Below, piece after piece: positions 1 through 8,154 of a stretch of DNA of 30,185 bases. Within the stretch, counting starts at the first letter, position 1. Each line of letters begins with the position of its first letter. The notes below the pieces were generated by a model. That model was not told the DNA's origin, made no database searches, and saw nothing but the letters and a program-made list of their open reading frames with translations. Source of the stretch: Erythrobacter sp. CCH5-A1 (GTDB taxonomy: Bacteria; Pseudomonadota; Alphaproteobacteria; Sphingomonadales; Sphingomonadaceae); contig NZ_LSKQ01000230.1 in the NCBI RefSeq assembly GCF_001557115.1, positions 1 to 30,185 of the forward strand. The letters run 5' to 3'. Both the position numbers and the translations under genes were made by a program.

Positions 1-745
1 CGCCCGCCCTCACCCCACCGCGCTCCAGCACTACGGCGTCTTCGCTTGGCAGCCGTGCGGTCGCGCCCAGCCACGGCACCACGCCGAATCCCCGCCAGCC
101 TGCCAGGCTTTCGATCTGGCGATAACCATCGGCGAACAGGGCTGGATCGCCCCGGAACTTGTTGATGATGAAACCCTCGATCATCGCCGCATCCGCCGGG
201 TCGATGATCGTTTTCGTGCCGACGATGGCGGCAATGACCCCGCCGCGATCGATATCGCCGACCAGCACGACCGGCACGCCCGCCGCGCGCGCAAAGCCCA
301 TATTGGCAATGTCGCCTCCGCGCAGGTTGATTTCCGCAGGCGACCCGGCCCCCTCGACCACGACGATATCGCAAGCCTGACGGAGCCGGTCATAGCTGGC
401 CATCACCTCGCCGAGCAGCTCCCCGCGCACCTGCCGGAAATTGCCCGAGCCCAATGTGCCGCGCACCCGGCCATGCACGATCAATTGCGACGTGCGGTCG
501 GCCTGTGGCTTCAGCAGCACCGGGTTCATATCGGTATGCGGCTCCACCTTGCACGCTATCGCCTGCAAAGCCTGCGCTCGGCCGATCTCACCGCCATCGC
601 TGGTGACCGCCGCATTGTTGGACATATTCTGCGGCTTGAACGGCAAGACCCGCAGCCCCCGTTTCACTAGGGCGCGGCACAGCCCCGCCACCAGCACGGA
701 TTTGCCCACATCAGAACCAGTGCCCTGAAGCATTATAGCGCCCAT
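1..745 (-). CDS. cobQ: Cobyric acid synthase CobQ (N-terminal part, cut by window edge)
   Basis: CobQ amidates carboxylates b, d, e and g of adenosylcobyrinate a,c-diamide with glutamine and ATP. The visible ~248 residues are the N-terminal dethiobiotin-synthetase-like ATPase domain. They show the P-loop GTGSDVGKS near residues 8-16, then motifs matching the family: [24 protein letters not shown] and [11 protein letters not shown]. The GATase domain lies beyond the left edge; family members are about 480-500 residues. The ATG at 745 is preferred over the ATG at 733 because a strong GGGGGGAG ribosome site precedes it by 4 nt and it gives the usual family N-terminus. It overlaps the end of cbiB by 13 nt and is the last gene of the visible operon. 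Confidence 0.95.
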   Translation of the reverse strand, partial: MGAIMLQGTGSDVGKSVLVAGLCRALVKRGLRVLPFKPQNMSNNAAVTSDGGEIGRAQALQAIACKVEPHTDMNPVLLKPQADRTSQLIVHGRVRGTLGSGNFRQVRGELLGEVMASYDRLRQACDIVVVEGAGSPAEINLRGGDIANMGFARAAGVPVVLVGDIDRGGVIAAIVGTKTIIDPADAAMIEGFIINKFRGDPALFADGYRQIESLAGWRGFGVVPWLGATARLPSEDAVVLERGGVRAG

Positions 746-1671
746 GCCACTCCCCCCGCCATGAACCACAGACACAGGCAAGCACGGCGATAGACGCCCA
801 GCCCACGCCGAATATCCTCTGCCCCGGCAGAGCGATCGCCCTCGCCGATCCAGAGCTTGGGTGAAAGAATGCCGTCATAGGCGATTGGCCCTCCCAGTCG
901 CAGACCAAGCACCCCGGCCATTGCCGCCTCTGGCCAGCCCGCGTTGGGCGAGGCATGGTTGGACGCATCGCGCCACAATATCCGCCAGCCACCCCCGCCG
1001 CACAGGCAGATCAGCAATCCCGCAAGACGTGCTGGCACGAGATTCATCGCATCGTCGGTGCGGGCCGCAGCCCAACCATAGTCGCGCCATCGCTCCTCGC
1101 GATGCCCGATCATGCTGTCGGCGGTGTTGATCGCTTTGTACGCCCAGATTCCCGGCAGGCCCAGCACCAGCAGCCAGAACAACGGCGCGACCACCCCGTC
1201 GCAGAAACTTTCCGCCAGACTTTCGATGGCTGCTCGGGCAACACCCGCGTCATCAAGCGCCGCCGTATCACGGCCAACGATCATGCCGACTGCGGTGCGC
1301 GCGGCTGGCAGATCCTGCCGTTCCAGCGCTTCGGCAACGGGGCGGACGTGATCGTAGAGGCTGCGCTGCGCCAGACCCGGCCAGGCCAGCACCGCGACCA
1401 AGGGCCAGGCCCAGGCTCCGGCAAAGGCCACGAGCAGACTTTGCAGCACCCACCCCGCACCGCCCGCCACACCCAGCAGGATCAGGACGGTGACTGCCCC
1501 GGCCATGCGCCGCTGTCCATCGGAACGCGAGGGGACATTCCAGCGCCGTTCCAGCGCGGCGATAATCCGCGCAAAGACGCCCACCAGATGGCCGATCCGG
1601 CGATACAGCGGCTGAGGCCAGCCCACTGCCGCGTCGAGTACCAAGGCCAGGAAAGCAGTCGGCTCAATCAT
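733..1671 (-). CDS. cbiB: Adenosylcobinamide-phosphate synthase CbiB (CobD in Pseudomonas naming)
   Basis: An integral membrane enzyme, 312 residues, that attaches (R)-1-amino-2-propanol O-phosphate to adenosylcobyric acid to give adenosylcobinamide phosphate. Recognisable family features are the N-terminal [17 protein letters not shown] region, the central [19 protein letters not shown] segment and the following [27 protein letters not shown] block. Several hydrophobic helices are evident. I chose the ATG at 1671, which overlaps the upstream cobD stop by 8 nt (ATGATTGA). An upstream in-frame ATG at 1707 would add 12 residues inside cobD. In Pseudomonas denitrificans nomenclature this protein is CobD; here cobD is used for the threonine-phosphate decarboxylase next to it, which supplies its substrate. 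Confidence 0.93.
   Translation of the reverse strand: MIEPTAFLALVLDAAVGWPQPLYRRIGHLVGVFARIIAALERRWNVPSRSDGQRRMAGAVTVLILLGVAGGAGWVLQSLLVAFAGAWAWPLVAVLAWPGLAQRSLYDHVRPVAEALERQDLPAARTAVGMIVGRDTAALDDAGVARAAIESLAESFCDGVVAPLFWLLVLGLPGIWAYKAINTADSMIGHREERWRDYGWAAARTDDAMNLVPARLAGLLICLCGGGGWRILWRDASNHASPNAGWPEAAMAGVLGLRLGGPIAYDGILSPKLWIGEGDRSAGAEDIRRGLGVYRRACLCLWFMAGGVAWAL
750..757 (-). promoter_or_regulatory. Ribosome binding site deciding the cobQ start
   Basis: GGGGGGAG on the minus strand, 4 nt before the ATG at 745. It lies inside the cbiB coding region. It favours the upstream of the two candidate cobQ starts. Confidence 0.6.
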
Positions 1672-2647
1672 CAGCCAGCGCCGCATCGAGGCGATCCAGC
1701 GCCTCACGGTCGGCGGGCAGGCCCAGGCGCAGCCAGCGTGGATCGTAATCGAACGGCCGCGTCAGGATGGCATGGCGCGCAAGGCGTTCGAACAGCGCGG
1801 TGGCATCGGCCGTTTCGATCAGCCGGAACAGCGGGCAATCTCCCACCGCGCTGAAGCCGCGCCGTGCGAGCACCGCGTCCAGCGCGTGCGCCTGTTCGCG
1901 CAAGGCCATCCGCATGGCGGCAATCCAGTCCGCATCCCGATAGGCCGCTGTGCCGATGGCCAGCGCCGCCGCCGATAGCGGCCAACTGCCCAGCCGCTGA
2001 CGATATTGCGCGATCACCCCGCGCGGTCCCAGCACAAAGCCGAGCCGCACCCCGGCCAGCCCGAAGAATTTGCCGAACGAGCGGAAGATGATCAGCCGCT
2101 GCTGGTCGTCGACGTGGGCGGCAAGACTGCTGTGCGGGGCGGCATCGGCGAAGGCTTCATCCACGACCAGCCAGCCATCATCACCGCGCCGCGCCTCCAG
2201 CCAGCCAAGCAGGGTGGCAGGCGGCATGATCCGGCCATCGGGGTTGTTGGGATTGGCGAGGATGATCGTCGCATCCTCTGTCCCCGCCAGTTCGGTCAGG
2301 ACCACGGGACGGCTGCGGGGAATCATCTCGCCATGGGTGCGATAGCTGGGCTGGGCATGGATAGCGGGGCCGGGCAGGATATCGCCCAGCATGCGCAAGC
2401 CGATCTCCGTGCCCGGAACAGCGCAGACATGGACAGGGTCCGCGCCGAAACAGGCGGCGGCGGCGGCCTCCAGATCGTTCAGCGCGCCGGTGTCGGGCAG
2501 CGCCTGCCAGTCCACTGCCAGATTGTCCGCGCCGGGCCAGCCATGCGGGTTGATGCCGGTGGACAGGTCGATCCAAGGCGCCTTGCCCATTCCGAACTGC
2601 GCCATGGCATCGGCCAACCTGCCGCCGTGAAAACTGAAGCTGTTCAT
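1664..2647 (-). CDS. cobD: Threonine-phosphate decarboxylase CobD (CobC in Pseudomonas naming)
   Basis: A PLP-dependent class I/II aminotransferase-fold enzyme, 327 residues, that decarboxylates L-threonine O-phosphate to aminopropanol phosphate for CbiB. Visible landmarks are the N-terminal FHGGRL, the substrate-site-type STGINPHGWP, NPNNPDGR at 132-139, DEAF at 163-166, and the Schiff-base lysine K193 in FRSFGKFFGLAGVRLGF. The ATG at 2647 overlaps the cobS stop as ATGA, the pattern used throughout this operon. A second in-frame ATG lies 15 nt upstream. The minus-strand order cobS, cobD, cbiB groups the lower-loop steps. Confidence 0.94.
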   Translation of the reverse strand: MNSFSFHGGRLADAMAQFGMGKAPWIDLSTGINPHGWPGADNLAVDWQALPDTGALNDLEAAAAACFGADPVHVCAVPGTEIGLRMLGDILPGPAIHAQPSYRTHGEMIPRSRPVVLTELAGTEDATIILANPNNPDGRIMPPATLLGWLEARRGDDGWLVVDEAFADAAPHSSLAAHVDDQQRLIIFRSFGKFFGLAGVRLGFVLGPRGVIAQYRQRLGSWPLSAAALAIGTAAYRDADWIAAMRMALREQAHALDAVLARRGFSAVGDCPLFRLIETADATALFERLARHAILTRPFDYDPRWLRLGLPADREALDRLDAALADD

Positions 2648-3372
2648 GTCGTGTGTATCCATAGGCCCGTGATTGCCACGCTCAGCAGCAAGCCGGTTTC
2701 GATCAGTTCGATGCCTGCGCCATGGCCATCGCCGGAAATCCCGCCCATCGTCCGGCGCACATGCCAGCCCCACCACAGGACCAGCAATGGCGTGACCAGA
2801 AGCGCCGGATAGAACCATGATGCTGCGGCCAGCGCGGCGGCCCAGATTACAATATCGATCGGGCCGATGGCGGAACGGAATCGTGCCGCCAGCCCCTGAT
2901 GCAGCGGCATCAGCCACCATGTCCACACCAGCGGGCCGATGCGCGCGGCAAACGGCACCAGTACCAGCGCGCCAAACACCCGTGCATCCACCAGCATATC
3001 CAGCAGCACCAACTTGCTCAGCAGTTGCAGCACAATCGCGACAACGCCGAAGCTGCCGACATGGGGATCGGCCAGAACGGCCAGCAGCCGCTCGCGATCT
3101 TTATGCGCCGCACCGCTGGCATCGGCGAGGTCGGCCAGGCCATCAAGGTGCAGCGCGCCGGTCACGCCCACCCAGACGATCAGCGCGGCCAATGCGCCCA
3201 GCCGGTGATCGACCAGCGCGCCTGCCCATGCGGCTCCCGCAACCGCTGCGCCAATCACCAGGCCTACAGCGGGAAACCAGCGCATCGACCGGGCGAACGC
3301 GGCATCATCAACGACAATCGCCGGCATCGGCAGGCGTGTCAGAAATTGCAGGGCGATGATGAAGCCCTTCAC
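2644..3372 (-). CDS. cobS: Adenosylcobinamide-GDP ribazoletransferase CobS (CobV)
   Basis: Cobalamin(-5'-phosphate) synthase, a polytopic membrane enzyme of 242 residues. It joins adenosylcobinamide-GDP with alpha-ribazole (phosphate) in the last step of nucleotide-loop assembly. The family signature HLDGLADLADA is at residues 75-85, preceded by the typical N-terminus FIIALQFLTRLP. A following ADPHVGSFGV block and multiple hydrophobic segments fit the family, as does the length. This is the synthase, not the cobaltochelatase subunit that is also called CobS in alphaproteobacteria. The start overlaps the upstream phosphatase stop as ATGA. Confidence 0.95.
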   Translation of the reverse strand: MKGFIIALQFLTRLPMPAIVVDDAAFARSMRWFPAVGLVIGAAVAGAAWAGALVDHRLGALAALIVWVGVTGALHLDGLADLADASGAAHKDRERLLAVLADPHVGSFGVVAIVLQLLSKLVLLDMLVDARVFGALVLVPFAARIGPLVWTWWLMPLHQGLAARFRSAIGPIDIVIWAAALAAASWFYPALLVTPLLVLWWGWHVRRTMGGISGDGHGAGIELIETGLLLSVAITGLWIHTT

Positions 3373-3938
3373 GGATATAGTCCCGCAATCTGTGCCGTGG
3401 GGATTGCTCCGGGCCAGACGCGCAACGACAACAGGCCGTTGTATGGCAGATCAACTGCCCACGTCTGGCGCATGTCAAACCCGCACAGCACAGCCAGCGC
3501 CGCGCGCATTGCGCCAGCGTGGGTGACGATCAGCGTCGGCCGGGCGGCCAGATCGTCAATCGCAGCGGACACACGGTCCACCAGCGCCGACCAGCGCTCT
3601 CCACCGGGCGGCGCATCGCCATCGGGATCGTCCCAGAACCGCGCCAGCGCCGCGCCTTCGACATCGCCCGGTGCCATCCCGTCCCATGCGCCAAAGTCCA
3701 GCTCGCGCCAGCGGGGATCGGTGGACAGCGGCACGCCGGTTGCCAGCGCGATGGCTTCGCCCGCCAACCGCGCACGGGACAGGTCGGAAGCGATCAGCAC
3801 TTCGGCTGCCAGATCGCGCGCCCGATCGACGCAGGCGGCGATGCCGGAGGCGGTGGGCCGGGCATTGGTGCGACCGATCAGCCGCCCCGCGCCGTCCGGT
3901 TCGCCGTGACGCAGGAAATAGAGAGGAAAGCCGCTCAC
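3369..3938 (-). CDS. Histidine phosphatase family protein, probable alpha-ribazole phosphatase (CobC-like)
   Basis: A 189-residue phosphoglycerate-mutase-like phosphatase. The catalytic RHG is at residues 10-12 (H11 would be the phosphohistidine). A family glutamate lies in WRELDFG near residue 79, and the second histidine is H140 in LIVTHAG. Its position between cobT and cobS strongly suggests it removes the 5' phosphate of alpha-ribazole phosphate or of cobalamin phosphate. The exact substrate cannot be read from sequence because the superfamily is broad. The start is a GTG at 3938 overlapping the cobT stop as GTGA. Longer frames starting further upstream run inside cobT and are not credible. 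Confidence 0.88.
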   Translation of the reverse strand: MSGFPLYFLRHGEPDGAGRLIGRTNARPTASGIAACVDRARDLAAEVLIASDLSRARLAGEAIALATGVPLSTDPRWRELDFGAWDGMAPGDVEGAALARFWDDPDGDAPPGGERWSALVDRVSAAIDDLAARPTLIVTHAGAMRAALAVLCGFDMRQTWAVDLPYNGLLSLRVWPGAIPTAQIAGLYP

Positions 3939-4951
3939 AGGCCGTCCGCCACCCCGGCTTCGGCAAATGTCGCCATGCCGTTGTGCGTGGCCAGCGCGGC
4001 GCGGATGATCGACACGGCCAGTGCCGCGCCGCTGCCCTCGCCCAGGCGCATACCCAGTGACAGCAGGGGATCGAGGCCCAGATGCCCCAGCAGGCGGATA
4101 TGCCCCGGCTCGGCGGAACAATGGCCCGCCAGACAATGATCGGTGATCGCCGGAATTGCGGCGGCCAGCGGCGCCAGCGCGGCACAGCTGATGAACCCGT
4201 CCAGCACCACCGGAATACGCAGACGGCGCGCCTCCAGCACGGCCCCGGCGATGGCCGCGATTTCGCGCCCGCCCAATCGGCGCAGGATTTCAAAGGGGGT
4301 GTCCGGCGCATCGGCATGACAGGCCAGCGCCCGTTCCACCACCGCCAGTTTGCGCGCTATGCCGTCCGCATCGACCCCCGTTCCCGGCCCGACCCATGAC
4401 GCGGGTGTGCCGCCATAGCTGCTCGCGCAGAGCGCGGCGGCGGCGGTCGAATTGCCAATGCCCATTTCGCCGACGATCAGCAGGTGCAGCCCCGGCTCCA
4501 CCGCCGCCGCTCCGGCGGACAATGCGGCAAGGCAATCCGCCTCGTCCATAGCCGCCACGACGGTGAAATCCGCCGTGGGCCGGTCGAGATCGAGCGCGGT
4601 GACCTTGAAGTCCAGTCCGGCGGCCGCGGCCAGTGCATTGATCGCCGCGCCTCCGGCAGCGAAATTGCCGACCATCGCAGCGGTCACGCTGGCGGGAAAG
4701 GCGCTGACGCCGTGGACGACGAAGCCGTGATTGCCGGCAAAGATGGCCGCGCTGCCCCGTTCGATCACCGGCTGCGCCGTGCCCTGCCATCCTGCCATGA
4801 ACACCGCGATGTCCTCCAGCCGCCCCAGCGATCCGGCCGGCTTGGTCAGGCTGGCCTGCCGCGCGCGCGCCGCCGCGATGGCGTCCGCATCGGCCGAGGG
4901 CAAATGCTCAAGCGCCGCTTCAAACGCGGCAAGCGTGACAAACCGGCTCAT
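3935..4951 (-). CDS. cobT: Nicotinate-nucleotide--dimethylbenzimidazole phosphoribosyltransferase CobT
   Basis: Transfers phosphoribose from nicotinate mononucleotide to 5,6-dimethylbenzimidazole to form alpha-ribazole 5'-phosphate. The protein is 338 residues, normal for the family. Landmarks: TKPAGSLGRLEDIA near the N-terminus, FAGNHGFVVHGVSAFP, GEMGIGNSTAAAAL, and near the C-terminus GEGSGA at about 304-309, whose glutamate matches the catalytic base position of the family. The ATG at 4951 overlaps the stop of the DUF1636 gene as ATGA. It is two genes downstream of bluB, which makes its base substrate. It is not the cobaltochelatase subunit also called CobT. Confidence 0.95.
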   Translation of the reverse strand: MSRFVTLAAFEAALEHLPSADADAIAAARARQASLTKPAGSLGRLEDIAVFMAGWQGTAQPVIERGSAAIFAGNHGFVVHGVSAFPASVTAAMVGNFAAGGAAINALAAAAGLDFKVTALDLDRPTADFTVVAAMDEADCLAALSAGAAAVEPGLHLLIVGEMGIGNSTAAAALCASSYGGTPASWVGPGTGVDADGIARKLAVVERALACHADAPDTPFEILRRLGGREIAAIAGAVLEARRLRIPVVLDGFISCAALAPLAAAIPAITDHCLAGHCSAEPGHIRLLGHLGLDPLLSLGMRLGEGSGAALAVSIIRAALATHNGMATFAEAGVADGL

Positions 4952-5355
4952 TCCGCGACGAAGCCCGGCGGCGGGGTGCGGGTGATGAAATGCCCCTTCA
5001 CGCCTTGTGGCCATTGCTTGAACGGCACCCGGCCATGCTCGCTGGCGGCATAGTGGACCGCATAGTCCAGAATGGCGGTGGCGGCGTCCTCGTCCGGCGT
5101 GAACCGGCCCAGTACATAGCCGACCTTGCCCGGCGCGCGCAGGTGAATGGTGCAGAAATCGGTGCAGGCAAACAGACAGGGCATTTCCTGGACGGCGACC
5201 CCGGCATAGCGCGCATCGCTTTCCTGAACCGAGCGCAGCGCCGCCACAAGTTGCGCGCCGCCGCGCGTTCCGGCGGCGTCCTCACGCGCGTCGGCGCTGT
5301 GACGACAGGTGTTGCAGGCCACGATAGCGGGGCCATCCTCCACGGGTATCAGCAT
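4948..5355 (-). CDS. DUF1636 family putative metal-binding (ferredoxin-like) protein
   Basis: A 135-residue protein recognised as the DUF1636 family, whose members are often found in cobalamin clusters. Its function is unproven. It has five cysteines in conserved-looking spacing: C14-x2-C17 in the N-terminal VACNTCRH, then C60, C64 and C68 in EMPCLFACTDFCTIH. This pattern resembles thioredoxin-fold [2Fe-2S] ferredoxins and suggests bound iron-sulfur or another metal. No signal peptide or membrane segment is seen, so it is probably cytoplasmic. It starts 25 nt after bluB, the only clear gap between co-oriented neighbours downstream of cobN, and overlaps cobT by 4 nt. Inference: it may be a redox or metal-handling partner of a late or lower-ligand step. 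Confidence 0.85.
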   Translation of the reverse strand: MLIPVEDGPAIVACNTCRHSADAREDAAGTRGGAQLVAALRSVQESDARYAGVAVQEMPCLFACTDFCTIHLRAPGKVGYVLGRFTPDEDAATAILDYAVHYAASEHGRVPFKQWPQGVKGHFITRTPPPGFVAE

Positions 5356-5380
5356 GATGTCGTTGTCTTTCTATTGGGGA

Positions 5381-6046
5381 TCATCGTTCAAACACCCGGT
5401 CGTTCCACGGCTCGCGGGGTTGCCAGCCGCGCTGTTCCAGTTCGGGGGTGTCGGACGTGTCCGCCGGGTAGCCGATGCACAGCAGCGCGATCAGCGACCA
5501 GGTGGCGGGAACATCCAGCAGGGTATGGACGGCCGGTGGATCGACAATCGACACCCAGCCAAGGCCAAGCCCACGCAGCCGCGCCGCCAGCCACAAGTTG
5601 TGGATCGCCAGCACACAGGAATAGCGCAGCATTTCGGGCATGGTGGCAATGCCAAGGCCGTGCCCCGCCTCGGGCTGTTCGTCGCAGAACACCGCCATCA
5701 CCTCGGGCGCCTCACGCAGTCCGTGCAGCTTGAGCGACAGGTAGTGATCGTACCGCTCCTGCCCGGCATAACGCTCTGCCGCATGGGCGCTTTGCCCGTC
5801 GACATGGGCGGCCAGCGCCTCCCGAATGTCAGGCGTCCGCACGCGGACAAAGCGCCACGGCTGGGCATTACCGACCGACGGCGCGAGCGCGGCACTGGCC
5901 AGCAACGCGCCCATATCCGCTTCGGCCACGGCGCGGCGGTCGAAATGCCGAACATCGCGGCGCCAGCGCAGCAATTGCGTGAATTGCTCCGCAAATTCCG
6001 CGTCGAACACAGGCGGGGCGTCGCTCAGAATTCGATCCCCGGTCAA
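5381..6046 (-). CDS. bluB: 5,6-dimethylbenzimidazole synthase BluB
   Basis: A flavin-destructase of the nitroreductase fold that converts reduced FMN plus O2 into 5,6-dimethylbenzimidazole, the cobalamin lower ligand. At 221 residues it matches the family. Visible motifs are RWRRDVRHF at about 27-35, APSVGNAQPWRF at 55-66, and GLGLGWVSIVDP in the C-terminal half. The assigned start is a TTG at 6046 that overlaps the cobO stop (TTGA), consistent with the operon's coupling pattern. A GTG at about 6010 would shorten the N-terminus by 12 residues and cannot be excluded. Its oxygen requirement agrees with the aerobic cob pathway here. Confidence 0.94.
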   Translation of the reverse strand: MTGDRILSDAPPVFDAEFAEQFTQLLRWRRDVRHFDRRAVAEADMGALLASAALAPSVGNAQPWRFVRVRTPDIREALAAHVDGQSAHAAERYAGQERYDHYLSLKLHGLREAPEVMAVFCDEQPEAGHGLGIATMPEMLRYSCVLAIHNLWLAARLRGLGLGWVSIVDPPAVHTLLDVPATWSLIALLCIGYPADTSDTPELEQRGWQPREPWNDRVFER

Positions 6047-6681
6047 AATTCAATGCCGGCCTGGGCCTTCACGCCCGAACGGAAGGGGTGCTTGACCATG
6101 GTCATCTCGGTGACAAGGTCCGCCACCTCGATCAGCGCGTCGGGGGCATTGCGGCCCGTGACGATGACGTGCTTCATCGCGTCGCGCGCGGTCAGCACCG
6201 CCACCACTTCATCGACCGGCAGATAGTCATACCGCAGCACGATGTTCAGTTCGTCGGCCAGAACCATGTGATAGCTGGGGTCGGCGATCATGCGCTTGAC
6301 CTCGTCCCAGCCGGCGCGGGCCACCGCAATGTCGCGCGTGCGGTCCTGCGTATCCCAGGTAAAACCCTCGCCCATCGGCTTGAATTCTACATGGTCGGGG
6401 AAGGCATCGAACACGGCCTTTTCACCCGTTTTCATCGCCCCTTTGACGAACTGGACCACGCCCACTTTCATGCCGTGGCCGATGGCGCGCACCACCATGC
6501 CAAGCGCGGCGCTGGTCTTGCCTTTGCCCTTGCCGGTATGAACGATCAGCAGGCCCTTCTCGCGGGTCTTATTGGCCATGATTTTGGCCTGGGCGGTCTG
6601 CTTCTTGCGCATCTTTTCAGCATGCCGCGCGTCTCCGTCCGCAATATCCTCTCGCGCGACCTGATTGTTATCGGCTTCCAT
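6043..6681 (-). CDS. cobO: Cob(I)yrinic acid a,c-diamide adenosyltransferase CobO
   Basis: A CobA/CobO/BtuR-type ATP:corrinoid adenosyltransferase of 212 residues that forms the Co-C5' bond to adenosine on the reduced corrin. The nucleotide loop HTGKGKGKTSAALG, with GKGKGKTS at 50-57, is the family hallmark. Further motifs are VGVVQFVKGAMKTGE, LADELNIVLRYDYL and VIVTGRNAPDALIE. The ATG at 6681 lies within the 3' end of cobF (14-nt overlap) and is preceded by AAAGGA at suitable spacing. The lysine-rich N-terminal extension (to about residue 42) is usual for CobO. Confidence 0.95.
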   Translation of the reverse strand: MEADNNQVAREDIADGDARHAEKMRKKQTAQAKIMANKTREKGLLIVHTGKGKGKTSAALGMVVRAIGHGMKVGVVQFVKGAMKTGEKAVFDAFPDHVEFKPMGEGFTWDTQDRTRDIAVARAGWDEVKRMIADPSYHMVLADELNIVLRYDYLPVDEVVAVLTARDAMKHVIVTGRNAPDALIEVADLVTEMTMVKHPFRSGVKAQAGIEF

Positions 6682-7435
6682 CGGCCAGTTCCTTTCGCAT
6701 CAGATAAACGTCCATGATCCAGCCGTGGCGCGCGCGAAGGTCAGCGCGGCGCGCGGCGATGCGGGGCGCGGCCTGGGCCAGAGTCCCCCGTTCGAGCGCT
6801 TGTTGCGGCATGCCAAGATAGGCGCCCCACCAGATTTCGATTCCGGCGGACTCGATCGCCTCGAACGCACAGCCGCTGTCGAGCATCACCACGACCGTGT
6901 CCGCCCCCGCAGGCCAGCCGTGCTTGCGCAGCATCCGGCCGGTGGTGATCGTGACGCTTCCCGCCAACGGGTTGAGGGGAATGGCGTGGGCCGCGGTCAG
7001 TGCCTGGATGCTGGTAATTCCGGGGACCACATGAACCGTTGTCTCGACGCCGGCAGCCTTGAGCCGATCAGAGATCCGCAAGCTGCTGTCATAAAGCGAG
7101 GGGTCGCCCCAGACCAGCAAGGCGAGCCTCCCGCCATTCGGCAAATGCGTTGCAATCCGTTCGCGCCACGCCGCCGCGATGGCGTCATGCCATTCGTCAA
7201 CCGCCTGCATATATGGCATGCTCGCGTCCCGCACCGGCATGTCGAATTCGATGATCCGCACGGGCCGGCGCAGGACCTGCGCACAGATCGTGCGGCGCAA
7301 ATCGACCAGAGCAGATTTCGCGCTCCCCTTGCGCGGCAGCAGGATGAGATCGGCCTCGTTCATCACGCGAACAGCCTCGGCAGTAAGGTGATCCGCATTG
7401 CCGGTGCCGATACCGATGAGATGGAGGTCGATCAT
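6668..7435 (-). CDS. cobF: Precorrin-6A synthase (deacetylating) CobF
   Basis: A SAM-dependent C1-methyltransferase of the aerobic pathway. It methylates precorrin-5 at C1 with loss of the acetyl group, giving precorrin-6A. The 255-residue protein has the N-terminal tetrapyrrole-methylase motif LIGIGTGNADHLT, the CobF-type PRKG...KSALVDLRR segment, LLVWGDPSLYDSSLRI, and VVPGITSIQALTAAHAIPLN. CobF has no anaerobic counterpart, so it marks the O2-dependent route. The start overlaps the cobA stop as ATGA. Confidence 0.94.
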   Translation of the reverse strand: MIDLHLIGIGTGNADHLTAEAVRVMNEADLILLPRKGSAKSALVDLRRTICAQVLRRPVRIIEFDMPVRDASMPYMQAVDEWHDAIAAAWRERIATHLPNGGRLALLVWGDPSLYDSSLRISDRLKAAGVETTVHVVPGITSIQALTAAHAIPLNPLAGSVTITTGRMLRKHGWPAGADTVVVMLDSGCAFEAIESAGIEIWWGAYLGMPQQALERGTLAQAAPRIAARRADLRARHGWIMDVYLMRKELADGSR

Positions 7436-8154
7436 GCTTCTTCCGCCAGCGGGCCGTAGAGGACGATGGCCGGGTCGGACGGACCGCCCTCGGCCAGCAC
7501 GCGCGCCAGGCCGGTGATGCTGCTTTTGGTGATGCGCTGATCCTGGTGTCCGACATTCTCGGCAAGGATGGCGGGCGTTTCGGGCGCCATCCCGCTCTCC
7601 AGCAGCCGTTCGACCAGCGCGGGAAAGGTTCGCCGCGCCATGTACACAACCGTTGTCGCGCGCGGATCGGCCAGCGCGGCCATGTTGAGGTCGTCCGGCA
7701 ACTGTCCATTGACGCCGTGGCCGGTCACAAACTGTACCCGTCGTGCTTGTTCACGCCGGGTGAGCGGAATGCCGATCGCTGCCGCCGCCGCGCTTGCTGC
7801 GCTGACGCCCGGAACGATTTCAAACGCGATCCCGGCCTTGCGCAGCGCGTCTATCTCTTCCTCCAGTCGTCCGAATATGCCGGCGTCCCCCGATTTGAGC
7901 CGCACCACGCGCAAGCCAGTCTGAGCATGTTCCACCAGCTGCCGGTTGACTTCGGCCTGCGTGGGCGAGGGGCGTCCTGCCCGTTTGCCGACCGGGACCA
8001 GTTTCACGTCCGGGCGCGCGCGATCGAGGATCGTCCGCGATGCCAGGTCGTCGAAAAGGATGGCATCGGCAGCATCGAGACGTGCGGCGGCTTTTATCGT
8101 CAGGAGGTCAGGATCGCCCGGCCCCGCTCCGACAAATGACACGAAACCGCTCAT
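7432..8154 (-). CDS. cobA: Uroporphyrinogen-III C-methyltransferase CobA
   Basis: A SUMT enzyme, 240 residues, that adds methyls at C2 and C7 of uroporphyrinogen III to give precorrin-2, the entry to the corrin branch. Visible motifs are VGAGPGDPDLLTIKA, LVPVGKRAG, VVRLKSGDAGIFGRLEEE, VPGVSAASAAAAAIGIPLTRR and VTGH. It consists of the methyltransferase domain only. There is no fused siroheme dehydrogenase/ferrochelatase as in CysG, so it fits dedicated B12 synthesis. The start overlaps the cobB stop as ATGA. Confidence 0.95.
   Translation of the reverse strand: MSGFVSFVGAGPGDPDLLTIKAAARLDAADAILFDDLASRTILDRARPDVKLVPVGKRAGRPSPTQAEVNRQLVEHAQTGLRVVRLKSGDAGIFGRLEEEIDALRKAGIAFEIVPGVSAASAAAAAIGIPLTRREQARRVQFVTGHGVNGQLPDDLNMAALADPRATTVVYMARRTFPALVERLLESGMAPETPAILAENVGHQDQRITKSSITGLARVLAEGGPSDPAIVLYGPLAEEA

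Noticed and set aside
955..1854. Plus-strand open frame of about 300 codons opposite cbiB and cobD
   Set aside because: An antisense shadow with no recognisable motif; the minus-strand enzymes are unambiguous.
2644..4951. Reading cobS and cobT here as the cobaltochelatase subunits
   Set aside because: Motifs are those of the cobalamin synthase (HLDGLADLADA) and of the DMB phosphoribosyltransferase (GEGSGA), not of AAA+/VWA chelatase subunits.
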